DNA of 64,000 nucleotides from Bretschneidera sinensis (lineage: Eukaryota; Streptophyta; Magnoliopsida; Brassicales; Akaniaceae). The stretch lies in NCBI GenBank assembly GCA_023935145.1, contig CM043702.1:101752588-101816587 (forward strand), given 5' to 3'. The notes beneath the pieces were generated by a model. It ran no database searches, was not told the origin of the DNA, and saw nothing but the letters and a program-made list of their open reading frames with translations. The position numbers and the translations under genes were made by a program. Shown piece by piece: positions 34,501-46,500 of the stretch; the stretch's first letter is position 1; each line of letters begins with the position of its first letter.

Positions 34501-37500
34501 TGAGAACCATATACTCATTGGATTGTTAAGTTTTTCCATATCGTTAGTGATGTAGGACAGATAGTTTAGAGACAAGAAATAGGGGGAATCGAGGAGAAGA
34601 AGCTGATGGAATAGATAGAAGAGAAGAGAACAATAGATGAGAAGAGAACATAATTATAGAAATAGGAGAAGAAGAAATAAAACTAGAGGAAATAGAAGGC
34701 AAAGGTGAAGAAATAGGGAGAAGAGAAACAATGAGACAAAGATCAAATTTTATTCAATAATTAATGTCTAAATAATTCCAACATACTAAAAGTGCTTATA
34801 TAGGCACCAATCCTAAATATAATAGGAAAGCTTAAAACCCTAATAATACAAATACTAATAAAATCTATAATTTTCTAAATTAAAGTCCTATTATATTACT
34901 ACTTGCTCCTAATAAAAGCACATTTACAAAATAATCCCACAAATAACCTAAAATCCCATAAATCTTAAAATAATGCATATTTCTTTTTCCATTCTGTATC
35001 ATTCTACCTCACTTGCAAAAAGCTTGACCTTGAGTTTTGAAGTGATTAAGGATCAAAATTGTTGATTGTTAGAGTTATATGGTGACGACTTGGCTTTTTT
35101 TAGATGTAGTGTTCTCAATTGAACACAAGAATGATATCAAGAGATGTTCTTGAGGCGCTTCAAACCAGTGTGGGAGGACAAAATCAAAATAAGGATTACC
35201 ACGCGCACACACATCATGTTCTCATTCTTGTCTTGGGCATGCTTACAACTTGTGGTCTCAACTTACTCGATGAAGAGTTCTTGCTCAACATTTGGCGTCT
35301 CAAGGCCAATGGTTTTGGATTCTTCATCTTCGTGCGTCTCAAGATGTAGTTGAACATCATGAATTTTATCTTTCTTTGATTGTTCTAGAATGGAACTACT
35401 TTTGTGAGAAACATTGCCAAGTAGTTGTTCTATCATGAGAAACACATTTTCACTGTGCAGATGGTATCTTTGGTGAGTAATATTCATTCTCCAGTTGTCA
35501 TCAATCGTTATAAATATAGCGACCATACAAATATGTTTTAACCCAAAAAGCATCTTGACAATAATGATATTGCGCAAGGGCTTGATAATCAATATCAGCT
35601 TGGGAGAGAATAATTTTCTCAACAAACCCATATGGATAAAAAACTTGATGCAACACATCCTCTGTGACAGGATAGAATACATGATGAATGGTTACACAAA
35701 GGATCCGGCTTGCTCATTCGAACCTATTCCTTATAAACAAGTGGCTACAATATTCTTATTTTTTTTCTCTTCTATTTTTTTAAAGAGACAAAAAAGTACA
35801 GAAAGTAGAATGTTGATGCTGAAAATCTTCGCGGCAATCGAACGGGCGTGACGTGGTACTTACGCACACAAAGACAAAAGAAACCCTAAGGAGTCGTCAG
35901 AGGACCAGGGGGGTTGTGCCTCCGGTCGCCTCTTCGATGCCTAAGTAAATTGAAGGCGAGAAAATTAGCGAGTAAGAGAGTTGGAGAATTTGTGATTGAA
36001 TTGTATGTACTTATGATAAGGGGAGCCCCCTTTATCTAGTATTTAGAGGTAGATTTCGATTTGGAATGTAATTAATGCCGAGTGTTATAGTATGATTAGG
36101 GTTTCCATGGGCTGGAGTGTCTTGATAGAACTAGGGTTTCATGGGTTGGAATGTCGTGATAGAATTAGGTTTCCATGGGCTAGAATGTCCTTAATGCCCC
36201 TAAACATGTGTAAGGAGCTGATACCGGATTGAAATAGAATTGAAGGAAACTAAACAAACAAACAACAAAATGAAAGATAAGAGTTCACCACCCAAGAGAT
36301 AACACCAAAGGGATATAGAATATCACCACCCAAAGGATTAACACAAGGGATACAGAACTATAGGAATTCACCACTCTAAGGATTATACCAAAGAGATACA
36401 GAATTACAAGAAGGAGAAAACTCTCTTCTAAAAGCCAAAGGCTGATTTCAATTTATAAACTCAAGTCTGATTTTTAGCTTACAAACACAAGTACTTATAG
36501 AGCTTAGAACAACCCTCTAAGCTTAGGAAAAGTAAGAAAACAATCCATAAAACATGCAAGGAAACAATCCCTAAAACAAGGAAGGAGACAATCCCTAAAA
36601 CATGCAAGGAATCAAGGAATTGGTTAAAAGTAAAAAGAGGAACACAATTTCGGATTTTCAGGAGCACCCAATGACCAGAATTCAAATGGTCATATCTTCT
36701 TGTAGACATCTCCAAATGGGCTGAAACTTGTTTGGTTGGAAAGATGACGTCTTGAACTTTAATTTGGACTTAAGAAAATCTCAAAAAGGAGATCGTTTGG
36801 GCCTGGTATGATCAGCCTAAATCCAGTAAGCTGTTGCATCCGAATCTTCTTCCACTTTGGGCTTGGACCTTGCACCTTGCTTAGTTGACAAGAGATTATT
36901 AGATTTTTGTTGGGCAGGCCCATGCTAGGTTGGACATACCCATGTCAGGAGCTTATTTGCAGGGTTTCTTGGTTCGTGGACTTATCCCGGAGTGCCACAT
37001 GTCATAATCGGGTTGGATTACAAAATAAATAAATATCTAAGAGCAAAAGAATTACTGATAAAACTTGCAGAGGTTCTCAGCATTCTAGGTCCGAGGTATT
37101 GGAGTTCTATTAAGATCTTCAATTTTGAATGTGATGGCTCGACAGATTCTCCGAATGTCGTAAGGTCCTTCCCAGTTTGGGAGGAGTTTTTCCGTTTCTC
37201 TCGGGAGAGAGACCTCTTTTTTCCCGAGCAGTCATTGAGTCTCAATGTCCTTCCCCTGACTCGAAAGTTGTAATACTGAGCCACTCTCTGGTGGTAGGCG
37301 GCGAGTCTTATTTGAGCTTTGTCTCTAGCCTCATCGATCAGGTCGACATTCATCGAGGGGAATGAGTGCTTAAGATCCATAGGCTAGAAAGAATGGTGGT
37401 TCCTCGGTGGGGGGTCGAGTAGTCGTTCGGTAGGCCAGAAGAACATTAGGTAACTGTTTTGTCGTTGTCTACCAATCTTTTCTTGATGCCGTGCAGGAGG

Positions 37501-40500
37501 GTTCTGTTGGCGACTTCGGCTTGTCCATTTGCTTGGGGATAGCTCACTGAGGTCAACCTGTGTTTGATCTCAAGATCTTGGCCAAAGGATTTGAATCGAG
37601 AGCTATCAAAATGGTCTTCGTTATCAGTAACAAGAATTCTCGGAATCCTGAACCTGCATAGAACAGACTTCCACACGAATTTTTGTGTCTTGTAGTCGGT
37701 GATTCTTGCGAGTGGTTCAGCTTCTATCTACCATGAAGTGTTTTCTTTGTTGCGAAGTTTCTTGGAGCTGAGAATGTCCATCCCCTACACGGCAAAGGGA
37801 AGGGGCTCGCGATCGATGTCAGTGGATTGGAAGGCCGGTGCGATATCGAGGCATACTCTTGACACTTCTTGCACTTCTTGATCATGCCAATAGCTTCCTA
37901 TAATATCTTGGAACAGTAGTATCTGTGCCAGGGGATTTTATAAGCTAGCACTCTGCTCGTTGGTGATTTCCACATATGCCTTTGTGGACCTCTCGGAGGA
38001 CGTAATCAGCATAAATGGGGCCAGGCATTTCAGGTAGGGGGTATTGAGCCCGTTCTTGTACAATTGGCCTTTAATAATGGTGAACCGTGAGGAGCGAGAA
38101 ATGATTTTCCTTGCTTCATTTTTCTGCTCAAGAAGCTTTCCATCTTGTAGGTGCTAGATGATTGGGTCCGTCCGGGTTTGTTCTTCGGTGGTTGGCATGA
38201 TTGGTTGCTTATCTATGCCAGGCGTCGTGAGCATTTCCAGATACACGATTTGAGTGAGGTTTGGTCGTCTAGAGGAGGCGAGTCGAGCTAGGGCATTTGC
38301 CTTGGAGTTTTGTGCTCAAGGCACTTGAGAGATTCAGAATCTCTTGTAGGTTGCATCCAGTTCTTGGGATTTTTCCAGATATCTGATGATCTTCGCTCCT
38401 CTTACTTCATATTCATTTGTCATTTGGTTAACCACTAGTTGAGAGTCGCTATGGACCTCTAAGGCTTGGGCAGCCAATGTCTGCTAATTTCATCCTTGCA
38501 AGTAAGGCCTCGTACTTCGTCTCATTGTTGGAGGCCTTGAATTCGAATCGTAGGGCGTCCTCAATCGTGAAGCTCTCGGGGCTAGTGAGGATAAGGCCAG
38601 TCCCGTTGCCAGTATTGTTAGAGGACTCGTCGACGAAGAGTGTTCATTCGGGTGCTTGAACTTTATCTTAGGGTTCCTGCCTCTCGGGGGGTTCCTCCAG
38701 GAGTGTGCTTTCTACAATGAAGTCAGCCAAGGCTTGGGCCTTGATGGCTGTCCGAGGTTTGTAGCGGACTTGAAATTCCCCCAATTCTGTGGACCACTTT
38801 ACCGATCTCCCGAAGATATCTGGTTTGTGCAAGACTTACTTGTGCGGCTGGTCAGTTAGGTCTGTGACAGTGAGCTTGAAAGTAAGGCCGTAGTTTCTTG
38901 GCTGTGATAATGATGACATAAGCCAGCTTTTCGATTGGGAGATGCCGAGTTTCTGCGTCATGGACAACCCTAATGACATAGGAGATGGGCCTTTGGCCCC
39001 ATCTTTTTCCCAGATTAGTACGTGGCTATGGCAACTAGACTTGGAGCAATGCAAAGGAAAGGAACAACTAGGAGAGGTGGCGAGCTGAGGTAATGTTTGA
39101 GTTCCTTAAAAGCTACCTGCCATTCTTTAGTCCATGAAAAATCATTGGCTTTCTTCATTGCCTTAAAGAAGTGTAGACATTTTTCGACGGATTTGGATAT
39201 AAAGCAGCGGAGGGCAGCGATGCATGCTGTCAGTTGTTGGAATTCTTTGATATTCAGAAGAGGGCTCATTTATAGAATTACCTTGATCTTTTTTGGATTG
39301 GCTTCTATTCCGCGCTGGGTAACCATGAACCCAAGGAACTTGCCTGAGGTCACCCTGAAGACGCACTTCCCTAGGTTGAGCTTCGTCTGATAGTGCTTAA
39401 GTACTCTGAAGGCTTCTTTAAGGTCAAATATATGGTCCTTTGACTTGGTTCTCTTGACGAGCATGCCATCGACATACACCTTCATGTTTCTTCGGATCTC
39501 TTCCTTTAAGAGCTTGTTGACCAGTCTCTGATACGTTGCCCTTACGTTTTTGAGTTCGAAAGGCATGACCTTGTAACAGTAGAGCCCTTGGTCGGTGACG
39601 AAGGCCGTCCTCGATTGGTCTAGTTCATGCATGAGAATTCAGTTGTACCCTAAATATGCATCCATGAAGCTAAGTAATTCATACCCAAAAGTGGCATCAA
39701 CCAGCTGGTCTATCCTCGATAGCGGGAAGTTGTCTTTTGGCCATGCCTTGTTGAGTTCAGTGAAGTCTTCTCCATTTCCCATTTGCTTTTTTTTTTACCA
39801 TGACAACATTGGTGACCCATTCTAAATATTGGGCCCATAGTTACCGGGATCCTTATACCCTCCTTGGAACCGCGATCCAGATTTTACATTCCAATTCGTT
39901 GTGCATTTGCGTATCAGATTCCTAAAATTGGCGATCCAAATTTTATTAAGACTGAGCTAAAATTTGAAAAAAAAAAGGATTTCTAGACACAATAAAGGAT
40001 TTAAGAGAATGCTCATACTTTATTTTTTAAATATTTTTTCTAACAATATACTTGTTGACTTTACTATTTTGTCGAAATTCTAATATCTTCTAGACTATTA
40101 TATCTAATATATTGTACTCATAAATATATCTAATATATTAATTTTATACATGATATAAATCATTTAAGTCTACCCCGAATGTACCACGTACGGAGTGAGT
40201 AAAGTACCATGTTCTCGTACCCTATATATGTTTTGGGTTTGGTTTTTTGCTTAACGGTTTGGGCTTGGGCCCATGAATAGCCGTGGTTTTGTAGCAAGGC
40301 GGAAATCCTAATTAGAGCGTCTTAAGTTGCTTATAAATACTGTCTATGTACTGAGCGCACATTGAAACGAGGGATTTGTGAGGTTGATAATAGTGAAACT
40401 TCTGGCAAAATATAGCTCTATTCTAGGGTGAACCTGGGTATATTGTGTCTTAGTTTCTTTCGGTTTATAATTCGTGTGATTGGCAGGTCTCAAATTGTTC

Positions 40501-43500
40501 AATTGGTATCAGAGCCTTGTGTTCGAGGATTAATGATCAGAGACGTCGATTGGATCACGAATTGAAATCGAGAAGTTTGGAGGGAAGAGCTTCGAGCTAT
40601 GGAAACTGAAGATGGAGGATTTACTCGTGGACAGGGATTTATGGACGGTGATAGTCGATGAGATGCCGAAAAGTAAGATGAGCATGACAGCCGCGTCCAA
40701 GATAGAGGCAGCGTCGCCGGTGGTGGTTTCAGCATCATCTTCAGCGGTCATCACAGAGTGGGAGAAGCTTGATCGAAAGACACGAAGTCTAATTCGACTA
40801 AGCCTGGCCGATTCTGTCCTGATAAACATTTATGGAGAGAAGACTGCGAAAGAACTTTAGAAGAAGCTAGAAAGCCTTTATAGAGTAAATCTCTAGTAAA
40901 CAAACTGTTTTTGCGGAAGAAGTTGTACAACCTTCAGATGGCTGAGGGCGATTCTTTCTCTATTAATCTACATGAGTTCAACACTTTGATAGGTCAGTTA
41001 TTGTCTATCAGTGTTGATGTGACGGATGACGATAAGGCTATTACACTGCTCTGTTCACTGCCTGATTCGTGGGATAACTTGATAATTGTGATTGGTAGTG
41101 GTACGACTGATCTGTCATTTGAGAATGTCGTTGTAGTCTTATTGTCTAAGGAGATGAGGCAGCAGGGTACAAAGAACTCGTCAAAAGAGGCTTTATCTGT
41201 GAGAGGGCGAACTCATGATAGAGACTACAAGTGGTCTGGTGATAAACCCAAGTTCAGGGGAAGATCGAAAAGTAGAGATAAATCTGGTTTGAAGTGTAGG
41301 AAACCCATATTTTGAAGAAGGATTACAGAAGTAAGAGTGTGAACACGAGAGATCAGCTTCAGGAAACAAGAACCAGGATGATGATGCTGGTGACTTAAAT
41401 ATGGCGTCTTGTTTGGCTCAATCAGATCGAAGTGTTTGAATAATTGGCACAAGAGCATCCTTTCACATGACACCTCACAGGGATTGGTTTCGTGAGTATG
41501 AAACCTTTGATAGGGGAAACGTTTTATTGGGAGATAACTCCTCGGTGAAAATTATTGGTCGTGGGAAGGTGAAGTTGAAGATGAATGATGGGACGGTCAG
41601 AACACTTCTAGGTGTGATGCATATTCCGGGCCTCAGGAGGAACCTGAGGTCAATTAGCAAGATGACAGATGGGGAACTGAATTTCAGCTGTGACAAAAAT
41701 TCGTGCAAGATGACTCATGGATCGCTAGTAATCGCATGAGGTGTTCGGTATAGTACGTTGTACAAGTTGCTGGGAAGTACAGTACAAAGGAGGCGATTGA
41801 TGATGAGGCGAAGTCCTCTATGTTGTGGCATCAAAGGCTTGGGCATATCGGTGAAAAGAGACTGTCTACTTTATCGTCAACGCAGATGGTGAAGGGGGTC
41901 CCATATTACTCCATGGGATTTAGTTTCTGTGAGCATTGTTTACATGGCAAGCAGAATCGTGTGAGTTTAAAGTCTGCAGGCACGAGGGTTAAGGGTATTC
42001 TGGATTTGATACATAGTGACGTGTTTGGGCCAGTTCTGGTCCAATCTCTTGGAAAATCAAGGTATTACGTCTCTTTCATTGATGATTTTTCAAGGTATGC
42101 ATGAATTTACTTCATTAAAAGTAAAGCTGAAGCATTTGATAAGTTCCGTGAGTTTAAAGCATTGGTAGAAAATCAGATGGAAAGAAAGATAGAGATACTG
42201 AGAACAGATAATGGAGGGGAATTTTGCTCAGACAAGTTTGAGCAATTTTGAGTGGCAAGCGGCATTGCAAGATAGAAGCAACTCCATATACACTTCAACA
42301 GAATGGGGTGGCCTAGAGACTTAATCGGTCACTAATGGAGAGTATGCTGAGTTGTGCAGGCTTGGAGCCGGAGTTTTGGGCAGAGGCGGTGGCTATGACA
42401 TGTTATCTGAAGAACAGGTCACCTACATCAGTTTTGCTGGATCAGACATCGTTCGAGGCACTATTCGAGAAGAAGCCGAGTTTGACTCATGTTAAGGTGT
42501 TTGGGTGTGATGTTTATATGCATGTGCCAAAAGAAAAGAGGAACAAACTTGACTGCAAATCAGTGAAGTGCATTTTCATTGGTTATAAGGATGGGTTTAA
42601 GGGGTACAAGTTATGGAATCCAGAAAACATGAGTACAGATTTCAGCAGAGATGTTGTGTTAAGAGAAACACAAAGGGATGTGGCGGCTGTCTAAGATGTA
42701 ACGGAACAACCAAAGCAGGTTCAGATTGATATTAGCTCGGGAGATAAAGAGTGGGAGACTATCCCATAGAATGCGTCGGATACTTCAGATTCTGAGTCAG
42801 TTGGGTATGAGCACGATATTCATGTTTCTGATGTAGATGATGAGGATTCAGATGCTAGCTTGGGGGTAGAGACCACACCTGTCATAAGGAGATCCACACA
42901 GGTTAGGAGGCCATCCATCAGGTATTTCCCTAGTGCTTGTAGTGCATTATTTGCTTTAAATATTACTGGTGATGATCCTAGCACAGTAAAAGAGGCGAGG
43001 GCCTCGGAGGATGCAAATCTTTGGGAGGATGCTATGAATGAGGAGATGCAGGCACTGGACAAGAATGAAACATGGAGCTTTGTGAAATTTCCTAGAGATA
43101 GTAAGGCAATTGGGTGCAAATGAGTTTTTAAGAAGAAAACAAATGCAGATGGAATGATAGAAAAGTACAAGGCACGTTTGCTTGTAAAGGAGTACTTGCA
43201 AATAGAGGGAATTGACTATGGTGAGATATTTTGCCCGGTAACAAAGTTGATATCTATCAAATTTGTCTTATCCATGGCAGCTGCTTATGATCTAAAGGTT
43301 GAACAACTAGATGTAAAGACAGCTTTCCTTCACAGAGACTTAGAGGAGGAAATTTACATGAAACAATTTGAAGGCTTTGTGAGCAAAGGCAAGGAAGAGC
43401 TTGTTTGTAAATTGAAGAAGTTTTTGTACAGACTAAAATAGTCACCACGGATGTGGTACCAGAAGTTTGACACATATGCCATTAAGCTTGGGTTCACTCG

Positions 43501-46500
43501 CAGCTATGTTGATCATTGCATCTATGTGAAAAGGTTAGGGGTTGATTTTATCATTTTAACCATGTATGTTGATGATATGCTGTTGATTGAAAATAAAAGG
43601 AAGATGATTAGCACTGTGAAGGCATTGTTGGCAAGGCGGTTTGACATGAATGACCTAGGACCAGCAAACTTTATCTTGGGCATGCAGATAAAGAGGGATC
43701 ATGAAAATCGAAAACTGTGGCTAAGTCAGAATAAGTATATTGAAGAGGTGTTGAATAAATTTAACATGTCTGACAGCAAGCCAGTAGGGACTCTCATGTC
43801 TTTAGGAACCAAGTTATCTGTAGAACAATGTCCGAAGACGGAGGAAGAAGCTGAAGAGATGGCGCACGTACATTATACTAGTGCGATTAGAAGCTTGATA
43901 TAAGCCATGGTGTGTACGAGACCAAATATTGCCAAAGCAGTGGGAGTATTGAGCGGATATATGTCTAATCCTGGGAAAGTGCATTGGATTGCAATCAAGA
44001 GAGTTTTTAGATATCTTCGTGGCACATCAGAGTTTGCATTGTGTTATAGAGGTATGGGAGGTAAGAAGAATCTTGATATTGTAGGATTGGTTGATGCTGA
44101 CTAGGGAGGAGATATTGATAGCAAGAGGTCTACAAGCAGATATGTGTTCAATCTGTTTGGTGGAGCGGTGAGTTGGATGAGCAAAGGGCAGAGTGTTGTT
44201 GCTTTTTCATTGACTAAAGCAAAGTATATAGCGATAACACATACTGGAAATGAAGCGATTTGGCTTCAAAGATTGTGTGTTGAGCTTGGGTTTAAACAAG
44301 GAGTAATGAAGGTGAAATGTGACAATCAAGGTGCTATCTTCTTAGCAAAGAATCTTGCATTTCATTCATGGACGAAGCACATTGATATCCAATATCATTT
44401 CATCCGGGAAAAGATTGAAGAAAATGTGATAATCTTGGAGAAAGTCGATACAACAGTGAACAACGCAGATTTCTTGACTAAGGCAGTTAGTCTAGCGAAG
44501 TTTGAGTAGTGTGCTACTGAGATGGGCTTGAAGAAACAGAATTCTGAGAAGTTTTCCATGTGTGTGAGGTATTTACCAAGTGGGAGATTGTTAGGGCGTC
44601 TTAAGTTGCTTATAAATACTCTCTATGTACTGAGCGCATATTGAAACGAGAGATTTGTGAAGTTGATAATAGTGAAACTTTTGACAGGACGTAGCCCTGT
44701 TATGGGGTGAACTTAGGTATATCATGTCTTAGTTTCTTTCTGTTTATAATTCTTGTGATTGGCAGGTCTCGAATCGATCAAAACCAAGGCATACCAAGTT
44801 TTCGATAACTATGAGTGGGCCTCTCAGATAAAGTCGGCGGCAATGAGCTTGTCAGCCTCCTACTCGATTGCTTTATATTGCTAGGGGCAAATGACCTCTT
44901 CTTTTGAACTATTGGCTTATGGTTTGGATCCATGTTTAGCCTGTGGGTGATAACCTGTGGATCAATCTCGAGCATGTCCGAGGCCGATCAAGCGAAAACG
45001 TCTTGGTTTTCCTGGAGGAAACACACGAGAAGTTTTGAGCGCCTCGGGTAGACTAGACCTAATCTGCATGGTCTTATGATCTTCTCCTTTGTCCAAGGAG
45101 ACGATGACTAACACCTCGATAGGTTGGCCCCTCGGAGCTTTGAGTTAGTCTCTTAGGTCTTCAATCTCGAGAGGCAAAGTCTTGGCTTTCTTCTACCCCT
45201 TGACGACCAAGAAGGTGGTAATGACCGTGGTTTTCTCAGGAGCCGAACCCGTAGTAACGGGCATGACTATGCTTCCTTCATGGAGTATTGGCCCTCGAAT
45301 CCATATAGCGGAGAGGCAGGCTTGAGCTGATCATCATTGAGCTTCATTTTTCGGAAGGCATCGTAGTATAGGATGTTAGCCAAGCTCCCATTGTCGATCA
45401 AGATTCTTTCCACGTTATAATTTCTGATCTGTAGGGTGATGACCATGGCGTCGTCATGTGGTGTTTGTAGTCCTTGCAAGTCGTTGAATCGGTTCTTGCT
45501 TTTTTGTTGGGCCTGCTAACGGAGGCGACCAACCTGGCGTAGGCGCATTTTTCGGAAGGCATCGTAGTATAAGATGTTAGCCGAGCTCCCATTGTCGATC
45601 AAGATTCTTTCCACGTTATAATTTCCGATCTGTAGGGTGATGACCATGGCGTCGTCATGTGGTGTTTGTAGTCCTTGCAAGTCGTTGAATCGGTTCTTGC
45701 TTTTTTGTTGGGCCTGCTAACGGAGGCGACCAACCTGGCATAGGCCTTTTTTGTTTGCAACGTATGCCTGTTGACTGCTGGGCCTCCGAAGATGGTTTTG
45801 ATGGTACCAGTTATGGTGGTTTGATATTCCCTGTGACCTTGTTGGCGCTTGTTACCTTGTGCATTTCTTCTCCAACTTTGCTTGGGGCTTTGCTTAGGAC
45901 CTCGCTCGGGGCTGTGCATAGGGCTTCTTTTGGGATTTTGCCTAGGGACTCTATTTAGTTCTTGAGGGCCTTGCACTCCCCGGTATCATGTTGGTGGTCT
46001 TTGTGGAAACAGCACCATCAGGACTTGTCTTTGTTTTCATTGGTGTTCATGGGTTTTGAGGGCCAACGAATAAAGTATCGGTTTCGAATGTTCATTAGGA
46101 TGTTGGTCGTGGGGGCGTTGAGAGGCATGTAGCTATCAAACATTCAGGGTGTTTTTCCACCGTCATCCTTGCAAGGCTTATTTCTCGAGTCATTCTTTGG
46201 CTCGGACTGTTCACTTTCCCTTTTTTCCTACCTTCCTCTCGTTCCATGCGAAACACATGATCTTCCTCTGCGAGTATAAATTCCTCAACTTGGGTGAGGA
46301 TCTCGTTCATGTCTTTGGACTGAGCGCCTGGTGAGCTTGGAACTAAAGCTTCCTAACTTGAGCTGTTCTTGAAAGCGACAGTCTGTATCTTGGGGTCGAG
46401 GTCTGAGATTTCCTATGCAGCAGTGTTAAAACGTGAAATATATTCACGGAGCTTCTCACCTTTCCGCTAGATAATATTAAAGAGACTTTAGATGTTTTCC

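Larger units (their letters stand above)
40309..44780 (+). mobile_element. Copia-2, Ty1/copia retrotransposon
   Basis: LTRs of about 192 bp lie at 40309-40501 and 44589-44780. PBS TGGTATCAGAGCC at 40504-40516 (initiator tRNA-Met). Polypurine tract AAGTGGGAGATT before 44589. Flanks AATCC (40304-40308) and AAACC (44781-44785) match 4 of 5. Order gag-PR-INT-RT-RH. Motifs such as LVDRDLW, HMTPHRDWF and KRSTSRYVF resemble the Tork/Tnt1 group. It sits 28 bp from the right end of the TIR element. Confidence 0.9.
39836..44813. mobile_element. Short TIR element (hAT-like MITE candidate) split by Copia-2
   Basis: The left end CATAGTTACCGGGATCC... and the reverse complement of the right end CATAGTTATCGAAAAC... 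form inverted ends of about 30 bp with mismatches and small gaps, both running into CCTTGGAACC/CCTTGGTTT. They are flanked by ATTGGGCC (39828-39835) and AGTGGGCC (44814-44821), an 8-bp duplication with one mismatch; Tat-1 has a single TAGTGGGCC at the homologous place. Without Copia-2 it is about 500 bp, AT-rich and non-coding. The 8-bp duplication suggests hAT; the superfamily is not certain. Confidence 0.7.

Noticed and set aside
35119..35353. Plus-strand frames of 69-76 codons after the LTR at 34548
   Set aside because: Shadows of the minus-strand internal remnant; no start context or family features.
35263..35682. 139-codon minus-strand frame in the intron-6 element
   Set aside because: Open but without recognisable domain, composition or homologue; not called a gene.
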